A stretch of DNA of 64,000 nt from Prevotella ihumii (GCF_900155655.1 NZ_LT706987.1:2087371-2151370); one strand, 5' to 3'; positions 36,701 through 44,866 are shown, counted from the first letter of the stretch. Notes: generated by a model not told the origin, from the letters alone. Translations and numbers: made by a program.

Positions 36701-36919
36701 AACAACGGAACTGCAGGTGCTGATCAATTGAACCTTAATATCATTGGTTTCGATGTTGCAGGTATCAATGATGTATCGGCTGAGGCTCCATTTGCTAAGG
36801 CTGAAAACGTATTCGATATTCAGGGTCGCAAGGTGGCTACAGTTTCTTCAATTGACGAACTTAACAAGTTGCCAAAGGGCATCTACATCGTTAAGGGTAA
36901 GAAGATGGTAGTGAAATAA
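33770..36919 (+). CDS. C10-family cysteine protease (streptopain/interpain-like) with C-terminal sorting-type tail
   Basis: 1,049 residues. A signal peptide (to ~residue 21) is followed by the inhibitory Spi-type propeptide (about 25-130). The catalytic domain has the nucleophile Cys174 (VTGCVATAMSQVMYKY) and His321 (SGGGHCFVIDGYDG), followed by FHVNWGWDG. Residues ~390-990 hold beta-sandwich modules. The last ~60 (ENVFDIQGRKVATVSSIDEL...KGIYIVKGKKMVVK) resemble a C-terminal domain for type IX export. Relatives include streptococcal SpeB and interpain A of Prevotella intermedia, which degrade host proteins and heme carriers. The protein is longer than interpain A as I recall it. It is monocistronic with its own promoter and terminator, and is a likely virulence or nutrition factor. 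Confidence 0.92.
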   Translation: MMKKRNFLALMVLAAVQTTFAAPVSQSSAFAVAKQFWAKKGVAVTSRVAAYAPGAKKLTKDVVAPYYVFNAGDNKGYVVVSGDDRTREVLGYADSGSFDYANMPENIKSFLQTYANEITNLDDYNKQLGNQSSNGANQTRKAVHPLLSCLWGQDKAYNYTCPKGPKGERLVTGCVATAMSQVMYKYKWPEAVAAEIPAYTSYGKDAKSELAAVPQGTPIEWSKISDVHTAYDGADKKTAIGNLMLYVGCSVEMTYDTNERGGSGALATSIAPAFNKYFNYSAYTLDRSSVSLADFENILYNEMLADRPVVFCGTVASGGGHCFVIDGYDGKGYFHVNWGWDGASNGYFLISALDPHSTSGIGASSVAGGYDTQQFAIIGIGKNKQASNLATELLTKVTGANGATINVNLSNLTKKGASFEFALGYLDENGKLVAASDAKTKYVASILTQRADPVDLPIVLKGDAMKVGETYNIFVMSRARGTEDWSYNKYSTAMVKKNEDGSFTSLAHDYTKISNINTSASIQVADGEHIVGGIYPAKIKLTNKGTDDYYGRIIVATMNQVSVGSRYQIASTIAVNLKPNEVKEFDATYTLSSAGDHFVSVFSEDGKLIATESVYGVKAAKANSSIASEYAIEKMESNMLYSRTVKGKATFKTTNGLPVVGGYKLVCVDNNTGGIIGAAQPVNLDIPANGSQDVEFSFSGISKTGYYSLILCTPDFNPFSDTQASFSVKVPVVFYKKDGSELEVKPTKTIEVTDDVLAADLSTLGYSVSDVKPNNNPNTLYYSVRSIASLANRNLVKVNSQGLCTAEKITLTDANDFFCPRSFTAKEAIYTRTFNNVIDNNKGWESLSLPFDVTSFTADGQPISWFKTREDTGKQFWLMRYDGQKGQDVFFSYTQAFYSNTPYIMAVPNDLKGKAITFKGTDAKFGGKLTCITSGDEYNYYGTSKTMNDADMYVLNSEGNTFTKAGALSPFRAYFKANNGTAGADQLNLNIIGFDVAGINDVSAEAPFAKAENVFDIQGRKVATVSSIDELNKLPKGIYIVKGKKMVVK

Positions 36920-36938
36920 TAGTCTCCTTATAACAATA

Positions 36939-36974
36939 AAACGCTCTCAACCAATGGGTTGGGAGCGTTTTTTT
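36939..36974 (+). terminator. Rho-independent terminator of the C10 protease gene
   Basis: AAACGCTCTCAACC pairs with GGTTGGGAGCGTTT, followed by eight T residues. Confidence 0.92.
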
Positions 36975-36993
36975 TGTTATAGGAGCACAAGGT

Positions 36994-37142
36994 TAGGGGC
37001 TCGATTTATTCGCAAGCTCATCAGCACGTATCGATTCCCGCTCATCAGAAGTATCGATTCCCGCTCATCGGAAGTATTGAATTCCGCTCATCAGAAATGG
37101 TGTTTGATATTTGTTAGCGGAACTCGATGAATCGAGCCCCTA
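36994..37142. repeat. Inverted-repeat element enclosing tandem 23-bp units
   Basis: Arms TAGGGGCTCGATTTATTCG and CGATGAATCGAGCCCCTA enclose three to four copies of CGCTCATCAGAAGTATCGATTCC (clearest at 37039-37061 and 37062-37084). No coding potential is seen. It resembles family H in design, palindromic arms around a short tandem array, but the sequence is unrelated. Confidence 0.7.
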
Positions 37143-37302
37143 CATCATTCGCCCTAACAGCCTTCCCTCCGTTGGGTGAGGAGTGTTGGTTTGCCACAGC
37201 TTGGCTATTTGGGTTTAAGAGAACTTCTTTGCAGAGAAAAAACACAAATATGCCAAAATGACATAGGGCAAGAGTTGTTTTTTGATTTCTTGGGACACTA
37301 AT

Positions 37303-37395
37303 GAGTCGGACTAGTCGGACTGGTCGGACCTGTCTGACCTGTCCGACCAGTCCGACCTGTCTGACCTGTCTGACTATTCCGACTTGTCCGACCTC
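37303..37395. repeat. Family H repeat, copy 6 (no AACCC arms)
   Basis: Ten or so 9-bp units (GACTAGTCG, GACCTGTCT and variants) without the usual arms. A separate arm fragment ATTTGGGTTTAAG lies at ~37207-37219. It sits downstream of the lrp terminator. Confidence 0.75.
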
Positions 37396-37407
37396 TCTTT
37401 TTAAAAA

Positions 37408-37443
37408 ATAAGGGCGCAATCTACAAAGATTACGCCCTTATTG
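37408..37443 (-). terminator. Rho-independent terminator of lrp
   Basis: On the minus strand AATAAGGGCGTAATC pairs with GATTGCGCCCTTATT (one mismatch), followed by TTTTTT. It lies 38 bp after the lrp stop. Confidence 0.9.
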
Positions 37444-37480
37444 TTAACTCCGCTAAATTGTTTCTTTCTGTTAATCCCTT

Positions 37481-37975
37481 TTATTCTTCTGTCTCATTTG
37501 CTTCCTCTGTTGGAAGTTCCGCAATAGGAAGTGGTCTGTCTATTACTGCATTGTAAGAGATAAGACTCACGCTGCGCGATAATCCTAATGTTTGAAGCTT
37601 GTCGTGAATGATATTCAACAAGTGATGGTTGTTGTAAGCGTACAATTTGATAAACAAGTCGTACTCACCTGTGGTATAGTGACATTCTACAATCTCTGGA
37701 ATTTTCTTTAAAGCCTCTACTACTTCATCGAACTTCTCTGGGTGCTTGAGATTCAAACCCATATATGCGCAAGTTTCGTAGCCTATTTTTTCAGGGTCAA
37801 TTATAAACTGTGAACCTTTCAAAATGCCTAAGTTCGTCAACTTTTGTATCCTTTGATGTATTGCTGCTCCACTCACATTGCACTCACGAGCTACTTCTAA
37901 GAATGGAATACGTGCATCTTCTGCAATAAGACGAAGAATTTTCTTGTCTAAATGATCTAAACTTCTATGTGCCAT
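37481..37975 (-). CDS. Lrp/AsnC-family transcriptional regulator
   Basis: 164 residues. The N-terminal winged helix-turn-helix (LDHLDKKILRLIAEDARIPF...VSGAAIHQRIQKLTNLGIL, residues ~5-55) is followed by a RAM ligand-binding domain (~65-145; ECHYTTGEYDLFIKLYA). It probably senses an amino acid and controls amino-acid or energy metabolism genes. The acidic tail TEEANETEE is unusual but short. Promoter TAACTTTG on the minus strand (plus 37995-38002). Confidence 0.92.
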   Translation of the reverse strand: MAHRSLDHLDKKILRLIAEDARIPFLEVARECNVSGAAIHQRIQKLTNLGILKGSQFIIDPEKIGYETCAYMGLNLKHPEKFDEVVEALKKIPEIVECHYTTGEYDLFIKLYAYNNHHLLNIIHDKLQTLGLSRSVSLISYNAVIDRPLPIAELPTEEANETEE

Positions 37976-38075
37976 TAATTTTGTAAATTTGGCGCAAAGT
38001 TACAATAATATCTCGGAATGTACAAATACTTTCTGCAAATTAGTATTAATTTGTAAGCAATAAATGTTATAATGG

Positions 38076-38540
38076 CTAATTTCTCTGGTTGGTTGCTGCC
38101 AAATTGATATTTAAAGCGTTGGCTTTGCGCAATGCTTGTTTCACATCGGTAATAGTGCCCATTGGGGTGGATTTATCGGCTCTGATGCTCACCACCATTT
38201 GTTTTCTGTCTTCAGCACTCATTGTTTTGCGCTCTTCCACCATATATTTTGTTACCTCATCTATGTTGACGAGTTTGTCATTGAGCTGTATTTGGGTGTT
38301 ATTGCTTATAACGCTGCCGTCTGCTGCTGTAGGTTTACCTATATATATATAGGAGTTGGTCGACTTTTTGGTTAGTCGGGTAAGTTCTTTACCTTGTGGC
38401 ACTTGGTATTTTACCTTGACCGTTACTTTGCGCATATTGGTGACCAACATAAAGAAAAATAAGATGGTGAAGATAAGATCGGGCAACGAAGCTGTGTTTA
38501 GTTCGGGTATGGCGTGGCATTTGTGTCGGTAGATACTCAT
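38076..38540 (-). CDS. ExbD/TolR-family protein (second copy)
   Basis: 154 residues with one N-terminal helix (LPDLIFTILFFFMLVTNMRK, carrying the conserved Asp) and a periplasmic domain. It partners an ExbB proton channel to energise TonB or a Tol-like system. It overlaps the upstream exbD by four bases, so translation is coupled. Two ExbD proteins in tandem are common in Bacteroidetes. Confidence 0.9.
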   Translation of the reverse strand: MSIYRHKCHAIPELNTASLPDLIFTILFFFMLVTNMRKVTVKVKYQVPQGKELTRLTKKSTNSYIYIGKPTAADGSVISNNTQIQLNDKLVNIDEVTKYMVEERKTMSAEDRKQMVVSIRADKSTPMGTITDVKQALRKANALNINLAATNQRN

Positions 38541-39076
38541 TCTGCGCCTCCTTTCTGTGTTGCTTCGGTGGACATTGTATATACTTCGGATATACGTTGT
38601 GGCACTTCTTCGTTGATGACTGCTTTCTGTTCGTTGCTACATAGGTCGTAACCCTTGCCAAATGTGGCAAGCGAATGTTCGTTGCGTAGGGCGTTGTAGG
38701 CAGCTATGATTTGGTTTTGAAGCTGAAAATAAGTGTCGTACGAGGCTTTTCGGTCTGCCTGAATTTGAATGATATGCTCCTTTCCCCTCGCTTTTATAAA
38801 GTTGAAAGCAAGATTTTTTATTTGTTTTTTGTCAATGGTTTTGTCGTCAATTACAATTTTATTGTCTGCCGTAATGCTACATTTCATCACCATTCGGGCA
38901 TTGATGGGCGTTGGGCGTTGGTCTTCGGTCTTGTCTATGGGGGGCAATTGTCGGTCTACACCTTTGTTCATATCCATCGAGGTGGTAACGAGGAAGAGTA
39001 TCAGCAGCATAAACGAAATGTCGGCTGTTGATGAAGTGTTGAGTTTGGGAATATCTCTTCTTTCTCGTTTGAACAT
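38537..39076 (-). CDS. ExbD/TolR-family protein (first copy)
   Basis: 179 residues. The single helix STADISFMLLILFLVTTSMD holds the essential Asp, followed by a periplasmic domain (IVIDDKTIDKKQIKNLAFNF). It is third in the exbB-hypothetical-exbD-exbD operon. TonB-dependent receptors such as the one at 4.5 kb depend on such a motor. Confidence 0.92.
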   Translation of the reverse strand: MFKRERRDIPKLNTSSTADISFMLLILFLVTTSMDMNKGVDRQLPPIDKTEDQRPTPINARMVMKCSITADNKIVIDDKTIDKKQIKNLAFNFIKARGKEHIIQIQADRKASYDTYFQLQNQIIAAYNALRNEHSLATFGKGYDLCSNEQKAVINEEVPQRISEVYTMSTEATQKGGAE

Positions 39077-39082
39077 ATTGTG

Positions 39083-39595
39083 TTAGTTTTTCTTTCGTTT
39101 GCGATGATAACGCGTTGCACCAAAAGCCACTGCAAGGGCAGCTGTGAGGAGCATAATGAGCGACGTATTGACCAACATATCAGCAGTTTTTAGCCAGAAA
39201 GGGTCGGTAAATGGTACGCCATTGATGAGCATTTGTGCCGATGAACCTAAAAGTAGGGTAAGTCCAAGACAAAGCATTGTGCCTAAGCTGACCATCAGCG
39301 AGATGCGTCGGGTAGGTATTCCGTTTACCATCTTTTCACTTTGCGAGCTGTAGCGTGCCTTTTTTATAAGGGTAACAACGGCTGCCAATGTGGCAACACC
39401 CAGCATACCCCACATTAAAACAATGAGGGCAGAGGTAAATAAGGGTGCATTGAAGGAGGGATTGGCTGCAAATGGTGTATCGAAACCCACAAGGAAAAAG
39501 AGGGCAAACACCACCGCAATAACCGCAACAAGGGCATAAAGCACTCGTTGTGAGATACGTTCGGTGGAAAGTGGGAGCTTGTTTGGCGTAACCAT
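39083..39595 (-). CDS. Membrane protein of the exb operon, unknown function
   Basis: 170 residues with four hydrophobic segments (VLYALVAVIAVVFALFFLVG, ALIVLMWGMLGVATLAAVVT, LMVSLGTMLCLGLTLLLGS and MLVNTSLIMLLTAALAVAFG). It lies between exbB and the first exbD with gaps of 0 and 6 bp, so it is likely a working part of that complex. No catalytic motif seen. Confidence 0.8.
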   Translation of the reverse strand: MVTPNKLPLSTERISQRVLYALVAVIAVVFALFFLVGFDTPFAANPSFNAPLFTSALIVLMWGMLGVATLAAVVTLIKKARYSSQSEKMVNGIPTRRISLMVSLGTMLCLGLTLLLGSSAQMLINGVPFTDPFWLKTADMLVNTSLIMLLTAALAVAFGATRYHRKRKKN

Positions 39596-40444
39596 TTATG
39601 CTTTATTTTTAAGTTTATACTTCATTATCGAGTCGAGCAAGGTGATGGCAGACTCCTCCATTTGTGCCGTGAGATGCTCTATTTTTGACAAGATATAGTT
39701 GTAAAATACCATCAGCACCAAGGCAACAATGATACCAAAAATAGTTGTAATCAGGGCTACTTTCATTCCCGAAGCTACAATTGTGGGACTAATGTCGCCA
39801 GCCATTTGGATTTGATCGAACGCCATTACCATACCAATAACCGTGCCGAGAAATCCTAAAGAGGGTGCCATTGCGATGAAGAGGGTTATCCACGAACATC
39901 CTTTCTCCAAGTTGGCACTCTGCACACTGCCGTATGCTGCTACGCTGCGTTCAATATCATCAATCGAACTATTGATGCGCAACAAGCCTTGATAGCAAAT
40001 GGAAGCCACTGGACCACGTGTGTTGCGGCTCAATTCCTTTGCTCCTTCAATGTCGTTTTGGGCTATTCGCTCGTCTAAGTTGGCCATAAAGCGTTTGGCG
40101 TCTATCTCTGAAAGACTTAAATAAATGATACGTTCGATGCAGAAAGCCAAGCCTAAGACCAAGGCGATGGCTACTAAAGACATAAAGCCAGCATTGCCCT
40201 CGATGAATTTCTGCTTCAACGATTGGTTAAAACTCAAGCTTTCGCCCTTTGCATTTGGAGCTGTAGCGGGCATTTCTTCCTCTTTTACATCGTCTAAGGC
40301 TTCATCGTTAATGGTGGTAGATGCAGTCGAAACTTGCTGTGCAGCAGGTTGTGGCTTGTTGTCAACCTCCTGTCCCACAGAAAGGGTTGGAACTGTAAGT
40401 ATCACGAGCAATGCTATAAGGGTGTATGCTATTCGTCTCTTCAT
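39596..40444 (-). CDS. exbB: MotA/TolQ/ExbB proton-channel family protein
   Basis: 282 residues. A signal-like first segment and a Gln/Pro-rich linker are followed by the channel domain. A helix at ~90 is followed by the conserved WITLFIAMAPSLGFLGTVIGM and GMKVALITTIFGIIVALVLM helices. It forms the pentameric stator that uses proton flow to drive ExbD and TonB. It is first in its operon, with TACCTTTG on the minus strand (plus 40471-40478) as promoter. Confidence 0.92.
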   Translation of the reverse strand: MKRRIAYTLIALLVILTVPTLSVGQEVDNKPQPAAQQVSTASTTINDEALDDVKEEEMPATAPNAKGESLSFNQSLKQKFIEGNAGFMSLVAIALVLGLAFCIERIIYLSLSEIDAKRFMANLDERIAQNDIEGAKELSRNTRGPVASICYQGLLRINSSIDDIERSVAAYGSVQSANLEKGCSWITLFIAMAPSLGFLGTVIGMVMAFDQIQMAGDISPTIVASGMKVALITTIFGIIVALVLMVFYNYILSKIEHLTAQMEESAITLLDSIMKYKLKNKA

Positions 40445-40614
40445 ATTAATAGGTGTGTAAAAATTGCTGTCAAAGGTAGTTAAAATCTATATTGTAGCCA
40501 AATATTTTCACTCAAAATAGCACTTCTAAAACATTCTTAGTTTGGTGTTTCCTCGCTCCTTCATTTCTTTTTAATGGGCGTGAAGGTTAGTGTTTCCTTA
40601 TTCTTTTCTTCTTT

Positions 40615-40745
40615 TTAAACCCAAATTGGTCATTAGACCAGTCAGACCAGTCGGACCAGTCAGACCAGTCGGACTTGTCTGACACGTCCGACACGTCCGA
40701 CTATTCCGACTATTCCGACTGGGGCTAATGACGATTTGGGTTAAA
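40615..40745. repeat. Family H repeat, copy 7
   Basis: Arms TTAAACCCAAATTGGTCATT and CTAATGACGATTTGGGTTAAA, with about ten 9-bp units between. The right arm lacks one C of GACC, so it is a poor match to the IS110 target. It stands between the exbB promoter region and the G3E GTPase gene end. Confidence 0.85.
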
Positions 40746-40867
40746 ACAATCATCGCACTAAGTATAAAATAAAAAAAATAGAACAATGGCGTTTGTTACA
40801 CTGATGTAACATCCACATTGTTCTATTCTATTGCGTTTGAAAAAGAGCTCTTAGGACTTGAAAAGCC

Positions 40868-42127
40868 TTATTTCAGACACTTATCCATTTCAGCCTTAAT
40901 CGCCTCTTTGTCCATATCTTTGCCTATGAATACCATCTTTTGCATACGGTCGCCATAAGGTTCTTCCCAATCTTTCTTTAGTTTTGGGTGCTTGTCCAAC
41001 ATTTCTCTGAGTTCTTCGGTTGGCATTGTGGCATACCATTGCCCCGCATTTCGCAAGCTCACTTGTTTGCCTGCTTGTTCGAAAACATAGCAAATGTCGG
41101 GTTCGTTGTCGAAATAGCAGATACCTTTACAACGAATGATGGTTTTTGGCCAATTGCGTGCAATGAAGTTGTCGAAGAAGTTTAAGTCCATCGGGCGGCG
41201 TGCATAATACACAAAGGTATCAATGTTGTACTCTAAAGCTTCGCCACTCTCTTCGTTTTCCAGTCCGTGATGGTGGTGATGGTGGTGATGGTGTCCGTGG
41301 TGATGATGGGCTTCTCCGTCTTCGTGGTGATGCTCTTCGTGCTCGTGGTGTTCGTGTTCATCTTCGTGGTGGTGATGTTCCTCTTCTGTTTCCTCATCGC
41401 CTTCTATGGCAGCTATCCACGATGCAGATGTAGCCACTTCATCAAAGTTGAACTCGTGTGTATCGAGTATTGCGTCAAAATCTACATCGCCGTAATCGCA
41501 AGTTATGATTTCTGCCTTAGGCTGTAGTGCTCTGATAATCTTTTTCACCAATTCAAGCTCTTCAGGCGTCACGTCTGATGCTTTATTGAGCAATATTTTG
41601 TTGCAAAACTCTATCTGTTGGATAAGCAAGTTTTCTATGTCGTCCTCGCCTAAGTCCTTTTTCAGCAAGTCGTTACCTGATGAAAATTCGTCACACATAC
41701 GGCGTGCGTCCACCACGGTGATGATAGAATCCAACACCGCAATCCCATCTTTGGTAAGGTTAGGGTAGAGCTGTGGATAAGCCACGATGCTTTGCGCGAT
41801 AGGTGCAGGTTCGCATACGCCACTTGCTTCGATAACGATGTAGTCGAACTTCTTCATACTTACGATGTCGCTCAATTGCTGTATCAAGTCCATCTTTAGT
41901 GTGCAGCAGATGCAACCATTCTGAAGCGCCACGAGCGAGTCGTCTTGTTGGTCTACTATGCCTCCTTTTTCTATCAAGTCGGCATCAATGTTCACTTCCC
42001 CAATGTCGTTCACGATGACGGCAAACTTTATGCCTTTGTTGTTTGCTAAAATGTTGTTTACAAGTGTAGTCTTACCGCTTCCAAGATAGCCTGTTAGCAG
42101 TAACACCTGTGTTTGATTATTGTTCAT
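40868..42127 (-). CDS. G3E-family GTPase (CobW/ZNG1-like) with His-rich loop
   Basis: 419 residues from the ATG at 42127 (MNNNQTQVLLLTGYLGSGKT). P-loop GYLGSGKT, the metal-binding motif NGCICCTL (CxCC), VIEASGVCEP and LLNKASD mark the COG0523/CobW group. These are GTP-driven metal chaperones for zinc, cobalt or related metals. Between the GTPase and C-terminal domains lies a stretch of ~45 residues with over 25 histidines plus Glu/Asp, probably a metal store or sensor. The longer frame to 42190 is rejected because a TATATTTG promoter (plus 42166-42173) lies inside it. Target protein unknown. Confidence 0.9.
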   Translation of the reverse strand: MNNNQTQVLLLTGYLGSGKTTLVNNILANNKGIKFAVIVNDIGEVNIDADLIEKGGIVDQQDDSLVALQNGCICCTLKMDLIQQLSDIVSMKKFDYIVIEASGVCEPAPIAQSIVAYPQLYPNLTKDGIAVLDSIITVVDARRMCDEFSSGNDLLKKDLGEDDIENLLIQQIEFCNKILLNKASDVTPEELELVKKIIRALQPKAEIITCDYGDVDFDAILDTHEFNFDEVATSASWIAAIEGDEETEEEHHHHEDEHEHHEHEEHHHEDGEAHHHHGHHHHHHHHHGLENEESGEALEYNIDTFVYYARRPMDLNFFDNFIARNWPKTIIRCKGICYFDNEPDICYVFEQAGKQVSLRNAGQWYATMPTEELREMLDKHPKLKKDWEEPYGDRMQKMVFIGKDMDKEAIKAEMDKCLK

Positions 42128-42282
42128 ATCGTGTATTTTAAAACTTTTATATTGTTGTATGAGTACAAATATACAATAATTATGCCACACATCGATAAGA
42201 AGAGAAAAATCTTTGTTGCTTTTTCAGAAAAAAGTTTGCCGTTCTATATATTTCTTGTACATTTGCAGATGTATAATAATAG

Positions 42283-42393
42283 GCTGGTTCTATAAATTAC
42301 CACCGCATATAGTCATTTAACCCAACTCGGTCATTAGAATTTCTCTTTGCCGTACGACACAGAGAAATTCTAATGACCGAGTTGGGTTAAAGA
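42283..42393. repeat. Family M left end fused to a perfect 31-bp-arm hairpin
   Basis: GGCTGGTTCTATAAATTACC (M left end) continues for ~35 bp and then enters a perfect palindrome. Its 31-base arm at 42318-42348, beginning with AACCCAACTCGGTCATTAG-like sequence, pairs with its complement ending at ~42393 around a 14-base loop. The arm differs from the usual AAATCGG form by the same change on both sides. Confidence 0.8.
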
Positions 42394-42467
42394 AAATACT
42401 TTTGTAATATATTTCATTCTGAGTGGAGGGTATTTGCGGAGTTTTATACTTCGCAGATACCCTTTAT

Positions 42468-44630
42468 TTATCCTTTTATAATGCTCACCATCAGTATTTC
42501 GTCTACGGCTGTGATGCCATTCCTGTTGAGCATATAGCGGTCTTTGGCAAACTCAAGTTCGATGTCTTTCGCAGGTTCGTTGGTTTGCCACTTTGTAAAA
42601 AACTCGTTGGCGCGCACCAAGTTATGGCACACCCAGTAAGCATAACCCAAGTTTAAGTAATCCTCGTTTGCAGACTTTTCGCTGATAATGCGTTCATATA
42701 GCGCAATAGCCTTTTCGGCATTGGTGTCGCAAAGGTGTGCCCAAGCCAAGATGCGTTGTATGCTTGAGTCGTTTGGTGTGCGAAAATCTAATTCGTAAAG
42801 TTTGTTCAATGCCTCTTTGGTGCGCCCACGATAAAGCAGACAGAGGCTATAATTGATGGCATACAACTTGTTTTCAGCGTGTGCGCTCATCAGTTTTTCG
42901 TAACAAGCCGCTGCATCTTCATACTCCTCCATCTTCATTGCTACGCTGCCCATACCTTTGAGCAGCCACTCGTTATCAGGCTCTATGGCTGCCGCAAAAC
43001 GGAACTGCTCCAAGGCTTCGCTATACTGTTCGTTGTGGAAAAGCAAATATCCTTTCAGTATGGTGTAGTTGATATGCTCGGAAGAGAACGAATGTAGCAA
43101 TACTTCCAACTCATTGTAACGCTTGTGCTTATAGAAATATATCCCCAAGCGGAGCTTAATATCGTTGAGCTCACGATACACAAATGCGCTATCTAATAGG
43201 AAGTTAGCTTTGCTTTCTATTGATGTTGCAAAAGGGTCTACAAGGTCTTTTCGGTGCGCTATGTTTATTCGGAAGAAGCGATAAAGGTCTTGCAGATACA
43301 ATCGACGTAGGGAAATGCTCTGTTCGCCCATTGGTGGCATACCGTTCATCGCCAAGCCCTCGCCCGAACTTACCACCTCTCGCATATTCTCTGGCAATTG
43401 GGTCAGCACTTGCGACATTGCAAGCGCTAAGGAATATTTGTCAGAGTCGCAGAAGAAACTCTGTGATGCAAGCAATTCCAAAAACTTTGCATCACCCATC
43501 TTCCTCACGGTCTCGCTCAGTGCAGGGTGCTGTATATAGAAAGGTGTAAACCAATTAGAAAGGTCGTTGAAGAAGCCGAAACGCTTCATCTGTTTAAATC
43601 CTCCGAAGTAAATATCCGAACCCTGTTGCTGCATTTTCATCATCTTCTGAATGTTCTGCTCCATTATTTCCATCTTTTCCTCGTCAGCCGATGGGTTCAT
43701 AATGCTTTCCAATGGGTCTTCAGTCTTTTCGGTTATGCCGAACCTACTTATATTGAGATTGGAGTTTTGCATTAGGTTGGGCATTATATCCTGCTGTATT
43801 TTGTCGTTGTCCTTTTCAGCCGACATACAGCTAAGCAATTGTATTTGAATACTTAACAGCTCCTTTCGGAAGTTTTCGTCAGATAGTAACGGCTTTATCA
43901 GTCGGTCTTGCGCTTCTGCGAAAAGCACATTGCCCGTCATAGCAAATACCCAACCCACAAAAGCACGTTGCTTTACGCTTTCCTCCTGTGCATCGGTATA
44001 AACGTGGAAAAGCGTACTAAACTTGTTAGGGTCGTACACGTTCATCGCCGAAAGTGTAATGGCACTTACCAATACTTGCTGGTCGATGGTGCTAAGGGTG
44101 GGCGAGATCAGCAACCCTTGGTAGAAGTCAGCGTCTTCGGTTGTCCATTGGCACGAAGTGAGAATAGCACAGAACAGCCGGTTAAGGAATACCTGATGGC
44201 GTGCATACAGTTCGTCCAACTTTGTTAGCCTTACCGTTTCAGCCTCTAACGATGCCAACGCCACGTCCGAAACATAACCTTCGAGCACCGAACGTAGGAA
44301 GTTATGACTTGTGTTAAGGCGGTCGGCAGCGTGGAAAGCATTGACATACGAGGTGTGATTTTTACATTTCCAACTTATCATAAGGTCGGCTGCCACCCTG
44401 TAAAGGCGTTCTATGAGCGTGTTATACAATTGTTCGCGCTGTGGGTCGACAAAGCCTCTGAGCATATAGTCTTTCATCAGTTGAAAGTCGTTCACAATGG
44501 CTTCGTATTCGTTATATCCCACAAGCGATGCCTTATTCTCGTAGAGCGGTTTCAAGTAATTGAGTGCTTCGCCCAATCGTTTTATCGTCAGACTCTCTAT
44601 GGCTTGCTGTATGTTGTATTCTGCGTTCAC
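42468..44630 (-). CDS. TPR-repeat protein
   Basis: 720 residues, no signal peptide or membrane segment. The C-terminal third carries tetratricopeptide repeats (for example FHNEQYSEALEQFRFAAAIE, then KGMGSVAMKMEEYEDAAACY and LNLGYAYWVCHNLVRANEFF). The N-terminal two thirds are helical with no recognised motif. It likely acts as a cytoplasmic scaffold or chaperone-like factor; partners cannot be inferred from neighbours. Confidence 0.8.
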   Translation of the reverse strand: MNAEYNIQQAIESLTIKRLGEALNYLKPLYENKASLVGYNEYEAIVNDFQLMKDYMLRGFVDPQREQLYNTLIERLYRVAADLMISWKCKNHTSYVNAFHAADRLNTSHNFLRSVLEGYVSDVALASLEAETVRLTKLDELYARHQVFLNRLFCAILTSCQWTTEDADFYQGLLISPTLSTIDQQVLVSAITLSAMNVYDPNKFSTLFHVYTDAQEESVKQRAFVGWVFAMTGNVLFAEAQDRLIKPLLSDENFRKELLSIQIQLLSCMSAEKDNDKIQQDIMPNLMQNSNLNISRFGITEKTEDPLESIMNPSADEEKMEIMEQNIQKMMKMQQQGSDIYFGGFKQMKRFGFFNDLSNWFTPFYIQHPALSETVRKMGDAKFLELLASQSFFCDSDKYSLALAMSQVLTQLPENMREVVSSGEGLAMNGMPPMGEQSISLRRLYLQDLYRFFRINIAHRKDLVDPFATSIESKANFLLDSAFVYRELNDIKLRLGIYFYKHKRYNELEVLLHSFSSEHINYTILKGYLLFHNEQYSEALEQFRFAAAIEPDNEWLLKGMGSVAMKMEEYEDAAACYEKLMSAHAENKLYAINYSLCLLYRGRTKEALNKLYELDFRTPNDSSIQRILAWAHLCDTNAEKAIALYERIISEKSANEDYLNLGYAYWVCHNLVRANEFFTKWQTNEPAKDIELEFAKDRYMLNRNGITAVDEILMVSIIKG

Positions 44631-44673
44631 GTTTTTTTCTTTTTGTTTGGTTTCTGGTATGCTTTTGCCTTAA

Positions 44674-44866
44674 GGATGGTTCTATAAATTACCACCGCAT
44701 ATAGTCATTCAATTTTTATGAAATACGTTTTGTTATCTTTTGGCTTCTTTTTAGTTCAAAATGTAAGTTCGTTCAGTCGTGTAGCTCGCTACACTCCTTC
44801 ACTCTCTTGCATTTTGACCTCAAAAATAAGCTCAAAATCTAACAAAGCTAATTTATAGAACCAGCC
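44674..44866. repeat. Family M interspersed repeat, copy 2
   Basis: 193 bp, nearly identical to copy 1 and in the same orientation, with GTGTAGCTCGCTACAC at 44779-44794. Its right end ATAGAACCAGCC stops one base before the stop codon (TAA, plus 44867-44869) of the lipoprotein gene. Confidence 0.88.

Noticed and set aside
37114-37419. 101-codon minus-strand ORF
   Set aside because: Reads through a family H array (VRQVGLVGQV) and the tandem element; no real protein features.
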